NCBI GenBank assembly: GCA_025716855.1
Contig: JAIXMQ010000009.1
Span: forward strand, 402,001-466,000
DNA: 64,000 nt
Reading direction: 5' to 3'
DNA from: Pilaira anomala
Lineage: Eukaryota > Mucoromycota > Mucoromycetes > Mucorales > Mucoraceae
The position numbers and the translations under genes are program-made. Below are positions 42,102 through 54,393 of the stretch, one piece after another; within the stretch, counting starts at the first letter, position 1; each line of letters starts with the position of its first letter. The notes under the pieces were generated by a model. The model did not search any database, had not been told where the DNA came from, and was given only the letters and a program-made list of their open reading frames with translations.

Positions 42102-44879
42102 GTTAGTATAGATGACACAAAAAAGGCAATATTTTTTAAAAATACCTTCTTTCTGTTTTTGAAGGGCTTTTACTGTAGCCCGCTCTTTATCTAGTTTACA
42201 TTTCAATTTTTCAAATTTCACATCATAACTTGTTATAGAAGGTGGGCTGGAGCTGCATAAACTACTGATCGATTTCGCACTATCTTTTCGTTTAATTCTT
42301 CGATGATTCTGACCATACTGACTACTTGAATCTGAAGAAGAATTATCTGTATTCTCTTGCTGTTGTTGTTGCTGTTGTTGTTGTTGTTGAATTAATAATA
42401 ACTGTTGTTCTTCCAATTGTTGTTGTTGTCTAGATGAAATAAACGTATCATCCATCATTTCAATAGGTGGAGACCAATCATGCTGATGGAAGGAGTCATT
42501 GCTTTCAAAGCTAGAGTGCTTTCTTCTTAACAGTGGTTGTTGTTGTTGTTGTGGTTGTGCGGATTCATCTAGCCCAACACATTGAACAATACGATGGCCG
42601 TTACCGTCTTTGATGATCAGGTTATGGACTGTGTTGGATCGAACAAGGCGTCGACTGTTGACAACATTGTTTGGTGTGTATTGCATTGAAGTGTTATTGT
42701 TGTTGTTGTTGTCAGAGAGTTGTCGGATATGAAAGTGTCGGTTGTCTTCAGAGCTTGCTCTTCTATAATAATTAGGTCGATTGACTGATAAATACTCTTC
42801 TGTTAAAGCAGTAGCTGCAGCTGTAGTAGTATTAGTAGTAGCTGCATTACCATTAAAAGCAGTAAAAGCAGCAGTAGTGTTGTTATATTGTGCGTAATTA
42901 TAATTTGAATTGTTACTTGATTCAATATAAGAAACAGGTCTTCGTTTCATATGAGGTATTTGTTGAGTATTTGAAAATAATTGTTGCTGTTGTTGCTGTT
43001 GTTGTTGGTAATGTTGTTGCTGCTGCTGTTGTTGCTGTTGCTGCTGTTGAAGTTGATAATTGTTGTTACTACTTGCTAATTGTCTCAAGGTAGCAAAAGA
43101 AGCAGCAGGTCTTAATCTATGAATACGTTGAATGGGTTGTTGAGGAATGAATAAATTGGATTGTTGTTGTTGATGTAATTTATCGTTGATAGTATTGTTA
43201 CTATTATACATGGACTGTACATCAAATGCACACATGGTTGGACTTACAGGATCATTACTATTCATGTTGACCATGCCCGCTGCTGCAGAGCTAGTGTCTA
43301 AAGTGGAATTATCCCTTGTAAATTCAGGTAAGGAAGCTACAACATCAGAAGTAACAGGTGGTGATTGAAGTTGATGCTGTTTCCTATCATTGATTGAATC
43401 TTCCTCCTTCTTCTTCTTCTTCTCCTCTTCTTCTTCCACCAATAAAACTTCCTCCTCATCATCCTCTACTACTTGTTCATTCTCCTCCTCCTCCTCCTCC
43501 TCCTCCTCCTCCTCCTCCTCCTCCTCCTCCTGGTCCTCCTTTGTGTCATGTTTTAATTCAGCTAGTAATGTTGTATTATCAGGTAATGGCTTTGATGATT
43601 TCTTATTACTTTTAATTACTGGTGGACTACTATCAAATTCAATGCTATTTTGAATGTATGATTTATTGTTGTTATTATGATTAGCTGATTTTTTAATTGA
43701 AGAAGATTGTTGTTGTTGTTGTTGTTGATCGTCTTCATAGTCATCTTCTTCTATAGCCGAATCATTATCTACGTCATCGTTCATATTCATTAATAATTCT
43801 AATTGTATTTGTTGTTGTACACTTTCCAACATGATGTTTGGTTGAGTTGGAGAATCATTTCTTTTTGGAGGAGATTGAGGTCTTTTTAATAATCGATTAT
43901 CTTCAGAAGTACGTCTGATACTATTATTTCTTAATTCTCTTGTTCTAGTTAATGTTCTATTAATGTTGTTATTCGTTTGTTGTTGTTGTTGTTGTTGTTG
44001 AGTAGTAGTAGTAGTAGTAGTAGCAGTAGAAGCAGCAGCAGAAGCAGCAGCAGCAGAAAAGATAGCAGAATTAAAGGTATTTGATCGAGAAAGGGTACCT
44101 GATCCAGCTGACTTTGCAGTCATATTATTTTGTTTATTAGGTACATTTGTGATGGTTGTATTTTGAGAATTAATTCTGGCTCTAGTAATATCTCTACCCA
44201 TCTTTCTAGTTAAAGTAGGTGTATTTGAAACATTATTTGATTGTTGTCTCTTTGAATTATCAGCTGCAATTGATTCTGGCGTATTTACATGGGATTGAAG
44301 ATTTTGAATACTAGCTTTAGAATTTGTTAGTACATATATATATTTTTTAAATAAAAAATTAAATAGAAATGACTTTTTTTTTTTTCATTTTACCTTCTTG
44401 GCGGCGACTTGAAAGTAAAGAGCTAATATGCAGATGAGTTTAAGAAAGAAAAGGGCGGTAGGGGTGATATACAGTAAAGGGAGAGAGAGAGAAAAAAAAA
44501 AGGGAATTAGCTTATAAGCGATTTTATATATCTTTTATAAGTATATATATATACCTAAGTCGTTTATTTTTTGACTTTTTTTGTTGCACATCTTTTTCAA
44601 TCGATTCTAAAAAAAAAAAAAAAAAAAAAATTGATTTTATTGTGTCAATAAAAACGTGTTATACAAAAACGTTTGTTTATGTTTTTTTTTTTTGTGCGTT
44701 TAGGATTCACCTTTTACAGGTTCGTTCGCAATGGAAGTTTTTGTAGATAATGCGATTGGTTGTTCATCTGTTTTTCCACCATGTAAACCGAACTTTTTTA
44801 ACGGCCAAAATTTTTGACCGGCCGAAGAAGATCGTTCTTTGGACTTTACTGTAGTTGTGGTCGTGGTTGTAGAAGACAT
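40953..44879 (-). CDS. Large polyQ, Ser/Asn-rich coiled-coil protein, family not recognised
   Basis: Starts at 44879 (MSSTTTTTTVKSKERSSSAG then KFWPLKKFGLHGGK) and ends at 40953 (KLKMRSRNIL). Main exons lie at about 44879-44708, 44613-44555, a short one near 44400, 44312-42146, 42070-41975, 41910-41536, 41463-41171 and 41100-40953. The first half is low complexity: several Q tracts (Q8-Q12), a run of about 17 E, and polyS and polyN. The second half is a coiled coil (CKLDKERATVKALQKQKE; LNEATEQIRQLENQTRVLKS; LRELLREKEL). A compact C-terminus, LQAEYSKAPSSGGNALVRRR then EELESRLDTVDSQMCRIK, is slightly reminiscent of enkurin-type or microtubule-associated helices, a weak resemblance only. Probably a cytoskeletal or scaffold protein. 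Exon edges are approximate. Confidence 0.65.
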
Positions 44880-44934
44880 GGTTAAAATAATTATTATTAA
44901 ATCTAATGTGCGTGTGAATATATATGTGTGTGTG

Positions 44935-44965
<31 letters not shown>

Positions 44966-45273
44966 GTATTATAGGTGTAAGTGTCTTTTTTTTTTTAAAA
45001 AAAAATAAAATAAAATTTACAATTAAAGAATATAACTCAAATAACTAATAGGAAAAGAGTAAAATAAATAAATAAAATAGGAATTAAATAAATAGTTTTT
45101 TTTTTTTTTTAAAAAAAAAAGAGGTCCGTGGTATATCCTATTTGATCTTAATAAGGAGAAGATAAAAAAAAAAGTGTGAAATTTATAATGTGGTCCAAGT
45201 AAATTAATAAAAAAAAAAAAAAAGAGAGAGAAAAAAGAGGTAAAAGGGTGGGAAACAAGGTGACAAGTATAAT

Positions 45274-45310
<37 letters not shown>

Positions 45311-45556
45311 CTCAAATAAAAAAGGGGTATGATGCACTTGTATATTATTATGTATATATCTATCTTAAAAAAAGCTGTAATAATAATATAAAAAAAAAAA
45401 AACATTATACACACACAAACGCATATAAACTATAAATGTGTGTGCCTAAAAGAAAAAATTTAAACTAACAAGTGTGTATATATAAATAGTAACTTGGTAA
45501 CATACTACTAAATAAAGAAGAGTAAATATAATAATAAAAATTATTTTTTTTTTCTT
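44880..45556. other. Spacer rich in microsatellites
   Basis: Contains (GT)n at about 44927-44942, (TA)n at about 44946-44965, (GA)n at about 45278-45303 and two T-then-A palindromic tracts near 44988-45005 and 45098-45120. No gene seen. Confidence 0.5.
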
Positions 45557-47304
45557 TCAATCATCATCGCTTGAAGAATCAATCTCTTCAAATCTTCCTT
45601 GACTCTCCTGCATTGCTTTAGCAATCGGGTTTTCAACGTCAATAATCCCAGTCTTCTTTAATCGTTCAAATAGTACAAACAATCTTTCGGCTTCACGTTC
45701 TTTTTCTTCATCTGTCATGTCTTTTAGATCGGGTTGTTTCTCTGAAGACACATATTGACCCGTGATTGGATTGATATCCTTTTCTTGTTCTTCATCCATT
45801 GTAGGTGTATCCATTGCAATTCCTTTATTCACTAAGAATCCAATCGCATTACCATAACCAACTTGGTGTGTAAACTTGGTTGCTAATAATACACAAAAAA
45901 AAAAAAAAATTTAAAGTTAAGAATAATAAATTCAAAATTATTTACAGGATTTTTTTTTACCATCCTTGTCGCACAATACAAATAAGGTTTCACAGGCACC
46001 ATCTCGACTTAAAGGCATCATAGTACTTGTCATTAGTCTTATCATGTATGCAGGTAAACCAAAGCCTTCATGTACTGGTAAAAGTCGATCTCTGTAATTG
46101 ATTTTATAAACAAAAAAGAGGTGAATTAAAAGAAAGGGAAAATAAATCTGGAATATACTTATTTACTTTTCATTTGGTAATAGATACTTTGCAATTTCTT
46201 TTGAAAGTAATGGATCACCTTCAGCCAAAGACCTTAAAACTAAAAGAACTGGAGACAAGGTAGCATCGACTTGGGATGAATTCTTTAGGTTATCGGGGTC
46301 ACCGTCAGGTATAAGTACATGGATCGCTTTATCCAGGAGATTGACTAAAGTGGTGGCAATAAAAGTAGTATGACTCTCTTGTTTTGTACTAGTAGTAGTA
46401 AAAGAAGAGTCAACTAATTTGGTCGTCCATTCGGATTGTGATTTCCAAACTTTGGCAATACTGGCGTAAGGGAATTGCATTAATACATGAATTGCTTGTG
46501 AATGAGGCGGAACGAGTGGTTGTGGGTTTGAATAAGGTACTTTAAGCAATAAATGAAATACAGGTACAAGGCAATTTTCAAAAGGTTGCATGGTTGTTGT
46601 GATACTGGTATTTTCAGGTTCTTGAGTTGTTGTTGATGGTTGAGCTCGTGAATCCACTAAAAGTAAGTTGAACAGGAGCTTTAAAGCCTCACTTGTTACA
46701 GTCAAGGGGTTGATAGGCATACTTTGGTCGATCAAGTTTGTTGTATCTTCCAATATCAAAATATTTTGAGTTAAAACCTAATATATTTTTTTTTTGAGCG
46801 TTTTTTCTCTTTCTCTTTCATTTTTTTTTTTTTTTTACAGTGATACCTTTTCAATAGCTTTTGATATATTTCCATCGATTAAATTAGCAACTAAATCAGG
46901 TCTATTTACAGTCAAAAAGAATAATATTCTACATGTCAAAAATTGAGTATCCAGACTAAGATGATCTTCAGATTGCAGTACATATTGGCACGAGCCTAAT
47001 ACATCTTGTTCTTCTAAATATACTTTTACTTTATCATTCAAATGAATGCAGTTTGCAATGCATTTAAGGGCTTCCCGAGATGATGATGTATCTTTTACTT
47101 GATTTGGTTTAAAGGCAAGTTCAGTAAACACTGTGATTCCCTAATTGTTTTTTTCGGTTATTATTATTTTTTTTTACGCTTTTTTATATGTCATGCTTTT
47201 TATACCTCTTTTGTAAATAATGGATCAGATCCAACTGGATCTCTTCCTAATATTCTGATTGTGGATAATGCTTGAGTTTTAGCTATATATATATATTAAA
47301 AACA

Positions 47305-47344
<40 letters not shown>

Positions 47345-47615
47345 GAAACTATAAAAAACTCTTTACTTTTTTCAGTCCAAGCTTGAGTTTTCAAGTCTTT
47401 TAAAAGGGATGACAGAAACTTTTCTTTTTCAATTGAACTCGAAACTGTGATAAAGCAACAAAACGTTAGCTTTTTTCTTTTTTTCTGTCACTTTTATTAT
47501 TTTTTTTTTTCGTTTTCGTACTTTTCAAAGTAGTTTCTACTTTAAATAAAAATTCGCAACATTCTGAGTCGTTTGTTTTCGGTATCTTTTGGTACTGCTC
47601 CAGTATGCTTTGCAT
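45557..47615 (-). CDS. RIC8: RIC8/synembryn, G-alpha chaperone and guanine-nucleotide exchange factor
   Basis: Non-receptor exchange factor and folding chaperone for heterotrimeric G-alpha subunits. Starts at 47615 (MQSILEQYQKIPKTND). Exons include about 47615-47525, 47450-47370, 47280-47205, 47142-46850, 46778-46166, 46090-45965 and 45880-45557. The armadillo-repeat core reads SSREALKCIANCIHLNDKVK, LDTQFLTCRILFFLTVNRPD and TSEALKLLFNLLL. The C-terminal part reads INPITGQYVSSEKQPDLKDM then TDEEKEREAERLFVLFERLK, a highly diagnostic RIC8 block, and ends in an acidic Ser/Asp tail (EEIDSSSDDD), a likely CK2 site as in animal Ric-8. Yeasts such as S. cerevisiae lack RIC8; filamentous and early fungi have it. 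Confidence 0.9.
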
Positions 47616-48714
47616 CAGGTTCAAAAAAAAAAAAAAAAAAAGATTAAGGAGAAAGGGCGCGTTTAAATAATAAAAAGGAGGAAAGTATAAAGAACAAGAC
47701 TTGTGTATATATGTATAACAAACGTCACAAATTATGTCCAAAATAGGTTTGATAAACAAAAAAAAAAAAAAAAAAAAAAAAAAAACGGGTATTGTACTAT
47801 AAAGTTGACAGGAGATCGATTTTCTATGAATGGCGTAAAAACAAGTTCAACTGATATGTATCTCGCTGTGTGTAACAAAAAGTTGGATAAAAAAAAAAGA
47901 CATCAAATGGTATAAACTATCATGCTTTAGTGAAAGTGTATTCTATACATAGAAGATATTTTTTTTTTTTTTGTGATATAACACACAATGTCACGAGAAA
48001 CAAAAAAACACGACCGCACTTCATTAAAAAAAGGCACTTGATATTCAAGTCTGTACTAACTCCTTGTTTTTACGCGTCTTTTTCATGAATCTCTTTCTCT
48101 TTTCTTCTTTCAGGGTTATATATATATATATTACTTGTAAAGAGCAAATACATTAATTCTCTTAAACGATTATGTAGAATATTTTATTTATGCGCGATGG
48201 ACCGCTTTTAGCTAATAATTTGACAGAAAAAAAACCGAATTTTGCATTATACATATCATTTCTCAAGGAGCAAAAATAGAATTGAAATTAATAAAATGTG
48301 TAGATATTTTTCATCTGTGATACAGCTGGGAGGTGGGGTTGGGGTTGGGGTTGGGGTTGGGTTCCTTGGCACGTCAATTTGAAAAAATCTAAAAGTTAAC
48401 TACAAATATCGTTATAAGACGATAATATAGTTATTATTCCCTTATATATAACAACAGTACAAGAAAATGGTAGGTATATGTATATCAATCTCTTAGAAGG
48501 GATATACTCAAGAAAGATCTGAACGTAGACCATGCACTATCCTAAAAAAAAAAGAAATTAGATAGAGCGAAAGAGACATGCAAAAAGACATTTTTTCGAG
48601 ATACCGAAAAGAAGTCAAGAATCACTTTTTTTTTTTTTTTTTTTTTTTGAAACGCTCTAAAAGCGGTTTAAAAAAAAGATGAAAAAAAAAATTATTTAAA
48701 CTATTTTCTTTAAA
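47616..48714. other. Spacer between RIC8 and the thioesterase gene
   Basis: No gene supported. It holds an A/T-rich block, an A24 run at about 47759-47784, a T23 run near 48627-48649, and the TTGGGG tract listed separately. Confidence 0.45.
48335..48362 (+). repeat. Interstitial TTGGGG tract with G-quadruplex potential
   Basis: Four to five uninterrupted GGGGTT units, a striking G-rich run in an AT-rich spacer. Five G-runs with 2-nt loops satisfy the usual quadruplex pattern. It is telomere-like (ciliate-type repeat) but lies far from any sign of a chromosome end. Confidence 0.8.
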
Positions 48715-49746
<1,032 letters not shown>

Positions 49747-49974
49747 AAAATATAATAATAATAATAAAAAAAAACGATCATCATCTTTTCGGCATAAATT
49801 ACGGTTCTTTCACTCAATGATAACTATAAAGATATTCATGTGATTTAAATAAAGTTATTTCATTAACTTTGGGATACTCTCATTATGGGCCTCCCCTCCC
49901 TCTTTTTTTTTTCTCTCTCTCATCTTTTTTTTTTTTTTTTTTTTTTTTTGTCCTTAAGTAGTGAATCAATTAAA

Positions 49975-50439
49975 ATGAATACTACAACAACACCAACATT
50001 CATAGATAATGATACTCATTATGAAGCAAACCGCCCTAAACTACAGTGGCTTATTATCCTGATACCAGTGATAGGAGCATTTTTCATTTATACATTTATA
50101 CGGATCAAAAATAAAGCAAGAGCTCTTCGACAATTGGATGCAGAAGAAGAAGAAAATACAATTGTACCCTTGGCCGTAACAGATACGATATCAGCGCCCT
50201 CGCCTATATACCGCCGTCAAATGTTTGATATGAGATCAAATGAAAGAAGAAGAACAATACCAGAACCACTTATTAGACTATCCAATGTCGGAAACACAGT
50301 TATCTGGCAAAGGCTTCAAAATACTACTACTGATCCAAGAAGAACGCCTACCCCACCTCCTGTTTATTCAGTCTCTTCTCCACCTAAATATGATGAAGTC
50401 ATTGCTCTAGAAAATGATGAGACTTCTACCCGAACTTAA
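49975..50439 (+). CDS. Small single-pass membrane protein with two PPxY motifs
   Basis: 154 residues from the ATG at 49975 (MNTTTTPTFIDNDTHYEANR). An upstream in-frame ATG at 49885 only adds a T-rich-leader-encoded Phe/Ser run and is rejected. A membrane helix (LQWLIILIPVIGAFFIYTFI) spans about residues 24-43, flanked by a basic cytosolic side (RIKNKARALRQ), so the C-terminus is probably cytosolic. The tail ends with TPPPVYS and SSPPKYDEV, two PPxY motifs that typically bind WW domains of Rsp5/Nedd4 ubiquitin ligases. Likely a Rsp5 adaptor or cargo by analogy; no family recognised. Confidence 0.65.
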   Translation: MNTTTTPTFIDNDTHYEANRPKLQWLIILIPVIGAFFIYTFIRIKNKARALRQLDAEEEENTIVPLAVTDTISAPSPIYRRQMFDMRSNERRRTIPEPLIRLSNVGNTVIWQRLQNTTTDPRRTPTPPPVYSVSSPPKYDEVIALENDETSTRT

Positions 50440-50599
50440 ATAATTCTATGTATCCCCTCCTCCCCCACCACCACTTCCCTCTCTTTCAAACTTTGTATTT
50501 TTATAATCGTATATATATATCTTTTAATATATTTTATTTTCCCTTTTTACATAAACTATAAAAAGATTTTTTTTTCTTTCTTTCCTTTTTTTTTTTTTT

Positions 50600-51254
50600 T
50601 TACAATTCGACTTCATGAACACCATCTTTATCAACTAACTTGACCTTGAAATGAGGCATGTTTACAATAAATCTAGTCTTGAGTTCTTGAATACACATAG
50701 CCATTAATTTCTTTGCCTCTTCAACGTTCATATCCTCTTTATAATAGCGATCCATTAATGATGTACAGAAATAGGCACCATAACCTTGTGCACAAAAAGG
50801 TAAAGAAGCCATAGCACCGAGATGATCGATCCAATAAAGTTCAGGTTGTTCTTTCTTTGCGTCGTAGCCGCCAATAATTAAATTGACAGAGTATGGGTGC
50901 TATTTTAATATAGATGAGTTTTTTTTTACCATCTAATCTTTTTTTTTTTTCCTTTTTTTTTTTTTTTACCCTGCTTCTAAGAGAATCAGCTAATTGACGA
51001 CGAGTGAATGTAGCGGTAGCTTTAGGACTAAGTTCAATACCGTTCTTGATACCATAAAGTTTAATGTTACGTTGAATGAATTCGGCAAAGTTGACAGTAT
51101 CGCCTGGTTCACCAGTATAGAGCATGACTGTGTGCGCGTTTAATTCACGAGATTTATCTTCGGTAGCTTTCATCACTACAATACTACGAGCACTCATAGT
51201 ATCGGCTGCAAGTAAAGTAAACCCGTTTCCTGTAATTCCAAAAAGACACTCCAT
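50600..51254 (-). CDS. PRE1: Proteasome subunit beta type 4 (PSMB2/Pre1)
   Basis: Non-catalytic beta subunit of the 20S core. Two exons, 51254-50970 and 50899-50600, join in phase 0 (SLRSR-HPYSVN), giving 194 residues. Landmarks: MECLFGITGNGFTLLAADTM at the N-terminus, without a propeptide or catalytic Thr as expected for this subunit; FAEFIQRNIKLYGIKNGIEL; NLIIGGYDAKKEQPELYWID; GYGAYFCTSLMDRYYKEDMN; and a C-terminus ending DGVHEVEL. Two CACGTG E-boxes (51413-51420, 51443-51450) lie 160-200 bp upstream of the start. Confidence 0.96.
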
Positions 51255-51662
51255 TTTCTTATAATTGTTAACTCTTTAAAATGAAAAAGAAGAATAAAAA
51301 AAAAAAAAAGGGATTTTATTAGGTACATTTTTTGAACGCGTGGTTGCATTGCGTGCGTGCGCAATCTCAAAGCAGAAGGTGACGTGTTAAATGTGACGTG
51401 AGAAAAAAGTGAATCACGTGCTTCCTTTGATAATAAAAAATAATCACGTGATGTTTGTTACACAATTATTATTTATTTATTTTTTTCCCCGAAAAAAAAA
51501 AAAAAAAAAAAAAACGTTTAGATGAATGAAGCACGTTTCTACTTATCAATACTAACAATCTATCAACTTTTTGTAAAGAAGAAGTCTCTGTTTTTACAAA
51601 AAGTTGGTATTTTCCAACTTTTTTCAACTTGAACACTATTTTGTATTAATAACACTAATGTA

Positions 51663-51693
<31 letters not shown>

Positions 51694-52353
51694 GCATAAT
51701 TCTTTTTTTAAAAAAAAAAAAAAGTTGCATTTTTACAAATTAAAAAGTTAATATTTACTTTTTACACTGGTACAGGTGCTATTATAAATAGCGATGGGTT
51801 TCATTGGTATAATAATCAATATTATATTAATTTTGATGTTGAATATTTTGCCCTGTTTTTTTTATGCATTTGAACGATTTGATAACTAAAGTGAGATTCA
51901 CTTGATTAATAGTGCAGTCGATCAGGGTTTCGACCACTGTGACTTTATTTTTTTACACTCAGTCATCTTTTTTTTTTAACAATCAATGAACATTCAAAGT
52001 TAAAGGTCGTGAAGAGTAATATATCAGTGTGTGAGATGTATATATCATTCTTAGTACGCAACTGATACTTATCATAAGCTAGAATAAAAATTAAGTTTCT
52101 AAATATAAAAAATAAAAAAAAAATAAAAAAATCAACTACATAGAGCCCGCCGGGAACATTTTTTAGAATTTATTAGCGATGAGAGATATGACGAGCAGTA
52201 CACATACAATTTACTTTCTATTTTTAAAATGAATAAAAAAATATGTTGTACCTTTATTGAAATATTAAATGCAATAGATTAAAAAACAAGTTGGTTGTTT
52301 TGTTACTAAAAGAAAAAAGATGATCCAAGTATGTATATATTATGTGTGTATAA
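51255..52353. other. Gene-free AT-rich region upstream of the proteasome gene
   Basis: Contains the proteasome-gene promoter with the palindrome ATCACGTGAT at 51443-51452 and a second ATCACGTG at 51413-51420. No coding frame is supported. T and A tracts (T28 near 51665-51692, then T7A13) are prominent. Confidence 0.4.
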
Positions 52354-52450
52354 AGTGTCTGGAAGCGGTCCTTTAAATTACGTTCGGACGGCAATGGGGG
52401 ACAACTCCCCAAGAACGATCCTCCAAAAGGAAATAGACTTGAAATACACT
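52354..52450 (+). ncRNA. Candidate structured RNA (GC-rich island)
   Basis: In a spacer of about 25-30% G+C, the stretch around 52361-52422 is clearly GC-rich. It can fold by eye into a closed multi-helix shape: AGTGTCT (52354-52360) with AGAC/ACACT (52435-52450), GTCC (52368) with GGAC (52386), and a TGGGG-gacaact-CCCCA hairpin (52395-52411). No known snRNA, snoRNA, tRNA or SRP/RNase P motif was recognised. It could equally be a regulatory or transferred fragment. Confidence 0.25.
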
Positions 52451-52823
52451 ATTTGTCACTCTTTCTATTATAACACATTGTAAGTCTCATCAACTGGTTA
52501 TCCAACGCATCAATGAAATATAATTAGATTACGAAAACTTCCTTGAATAAATGAGAAATTAGATGGATGGATGGATGGATTTTATTGAAGACAAAAAAAA
52601 AAAAAAAAAAAAATCAAGAAAAAAAAAAAAAAAATAGAGATAGAAAAATTACAGTGGATACATACAGACAATTTAATGTTCAATGTCGAAGTCGACGCCC
52701 TTCCTCCCCCTTTTTTTTTATTTTTATTATTCATTGATGCTTGGAAACAGTTTATTATTTTTTTTGTTTGAACTTTGAACTAATTCACTACCTGCCCCCC
52801 CTTTTTTTTTTGGTTCAAAATAG
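52451..52823. other. Upstream region of NAC alpha
   Basis: Contains a short GGAT repeat (52562-52580) and A22/A16 runs. It ends in a pyrimidine- and T-rich leader right before the ATG. No gene. Confidence 0.4.
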
Positions 52824-53279
52824 ATGTCTGCCCTCTCCCCTCAATCTCGTGGTGAACAAAAGGCCCGTAAGGCTATTCTCGGTCTCGGTTTGAAGCCTGT
52901 TGAAGGTGTCACTCGTGTTACTTTCACTCGTGGTCAAGCCAACGTTTACGCTATTGCCAACCCTGAAGTTTTCATGAGTGTCAACTCTGATACTCACATC
53001 GTTTTCGGTGAGATGCAAGCTGAAGATATGAATGCCAGAGCTCAATCTGCTCTTGCTGAACAAATGGCTGCCGAAGCCGAAAACCAAGAAGGTGAAGCAC
53101 CCGCTCTTGTTGAAGAAGAAACCGTTGAGGAAGATGAGGAAGTTGATGCCACCGGTGTTGAGGAGAAGGATATTGATTTGGTTGTTAACCAAGCCAATGT
53201 CTCTCGTGCCAAGGCCGTTAAGGCTTTGAAGAACAACAGCAACGATGTCGTTAACGCTATCATGGAATTGACCATGTAA
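52824..53279 (+). CDS. EGD2: Nascent polypeptide-associated complex subunit alpha
   Basis: Ribosome-associated chaperone subunit that shields nascent chains. 151 residues, one exon, starting MSALSPQSRGEQKARKAILG. The NAC domain is plain (LGLKPVEGVTRVTFTRGQAN, VYAIANPEVFMSVNSDTHIV, FGEMQAEDMNARAQ). An acidic linker then leads to a UBA domain (DIDLVVNQANVSRAKAVKAL, NDVVNAIMELTM). The N-terminus is shorter than in animal NACA. Codon use is markedly biased toward C-ending codons (GCC, AAC, CGT, GTC) compared with neighbours, as expected of a highly expressed gene. Confidence 0.97.
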   Translation: MSALSPQSRGEQKARKAILGLGLKPVEGVTRVTFTRGQANVYAIANPEVFMSVNSDTHIVFGEMQAEDMNARAQSALAEQMAAEAENQEGEAPALVEEETVEEDEEVDATGVEEKDIDLVVNQANVSRAKAVKALKNNSNDVVNAIMELTM

Positions 53280-53705
53280 ATTTTAAAAAAGCTTTAGCTG
53301 ATATATTTTGTCTCTCTCCATTTTTTTTTAAAATAAAAAAAAACAATAAACTTAGTGACTAAAAAAAAAAAAAAAAAAAAAAAAAACTTTTTTAAAAAAG
53401 TATATTTTATTTCTGTACACATTTATATATCATAAAATCTGCAGGTCGTACCGAGTATATATATACAAAGTTTGGTGTATTTCTGCAAAAGGATCTACAT
53501 AATCTGTTATCATGACATTTTTTGTTGTAAAGTTATCTCTATCGTGATTTTAAACGCGTATATAAGAAAATTTATTTACACCTTTTTGCGCACCGCATTT
53601 TTTCGCGCATCGTTTTTTTTTTTTTTTTTTTTCACGAACACTGCTATTGGAATTTATTAGACAACGAATCACTTCTTTCTGATAAAATCATTACAACTTT
53701 TATAT
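53280..53705. other. Spacer downstream of NAC alpha
   Basis: A/T homopolymers (A26 near 53360) and no supportable gene. Confidence 0.4.
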
Positions 53706-54200
53706 GACTTTACCACTGACTACATGTATTATGCAGGTTCCAAAGTTATTTGTTTCTTGTCTGAAGCATAAGCGAAAAACCTTCTGGATTGACAAGGTTT
53801 GTATCCATTGTTCAATCGATTGGCGGGGGGGGGGGATCAAGCTGGTCTTTTAGGATTCGAATGGTGTGAAAAGAGTCCTGAGTCGGTCACTGAGACAACA
53901 ACCGATCAAGAGGATTTGGAAGCTTGGCCCTGTCAGATATGTGAATGGCTTGGGGGTATAGCAGGGAAAAGGAGAATCCGACATACTTGGAATGGAAGCA
54001 TCGTCTGAACACAGCAAAGATGACACTTTTAAAAAAAAAACGTTCATAGTTCTATTTGCGCCCTTGAGGCCATTCTAAGACGCTATCCAAATGCAACCAT
54101 AATACTAAGAAAACAAGTGTTGATAATTGATCAGCTGCAAAAAGAACAATCTGGTCTCATTCTTATTGACAATGCTGAAACTGTACGATTTTTACTTTTC
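53706..54200 (+). pseudogene. Degraded gene relic
   Basis: Three coding-like pieces in different frames: PKLFVSCLKHKRKTFWIDKV with CIHCSID before a G10 run at 53824-53833; then QAGLLGFEWCEKSPESVTET with WPCQICEWLGGIAG; then ILRRYPNATIILRKQVLIID with QLQKEQSGLILIDNAET near 54070-54180. Stops and the G-run break any single frame. The WID-x-x-CI piece is faintly like HET-type domains, but this is not strong enough to name. G+C is higher than in the flanks, supporting former coding use. Confidence 0.4.
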
Positions 54201-54393
54201 TTGAACTTAAAATATACTGTTTCAAGTATTTTCTATAATCATATATACACTCATCATCTATATTACTTATTTATTACAAATAAATATCTCTAAAAACATT
54301 ATACGAGTGTTTTTTTTCAAAGTACGACACTTTAATTTTTTTTTTTTCATAATATATAAAGGTGTGGGGAAAAAAAAAGGGCAAAAAAAAAGC

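Noticed and set aside
43186..43653. Ser/Pro-rich plus-strand frames
   Set aside because: Antisense shadows of the polyE/polyQ exon of the large coiled-coil gene.
48335..48362. Chromosome end or telomere
   Set aside because: Genes continue on both sides and the tract is under 30 bp.
51900..51960. Small stem CAGTCG/CGACCACTG suggesting an RNA
   Set aside because: Short imperfect stem, no recognisable boxes; not enough to call.
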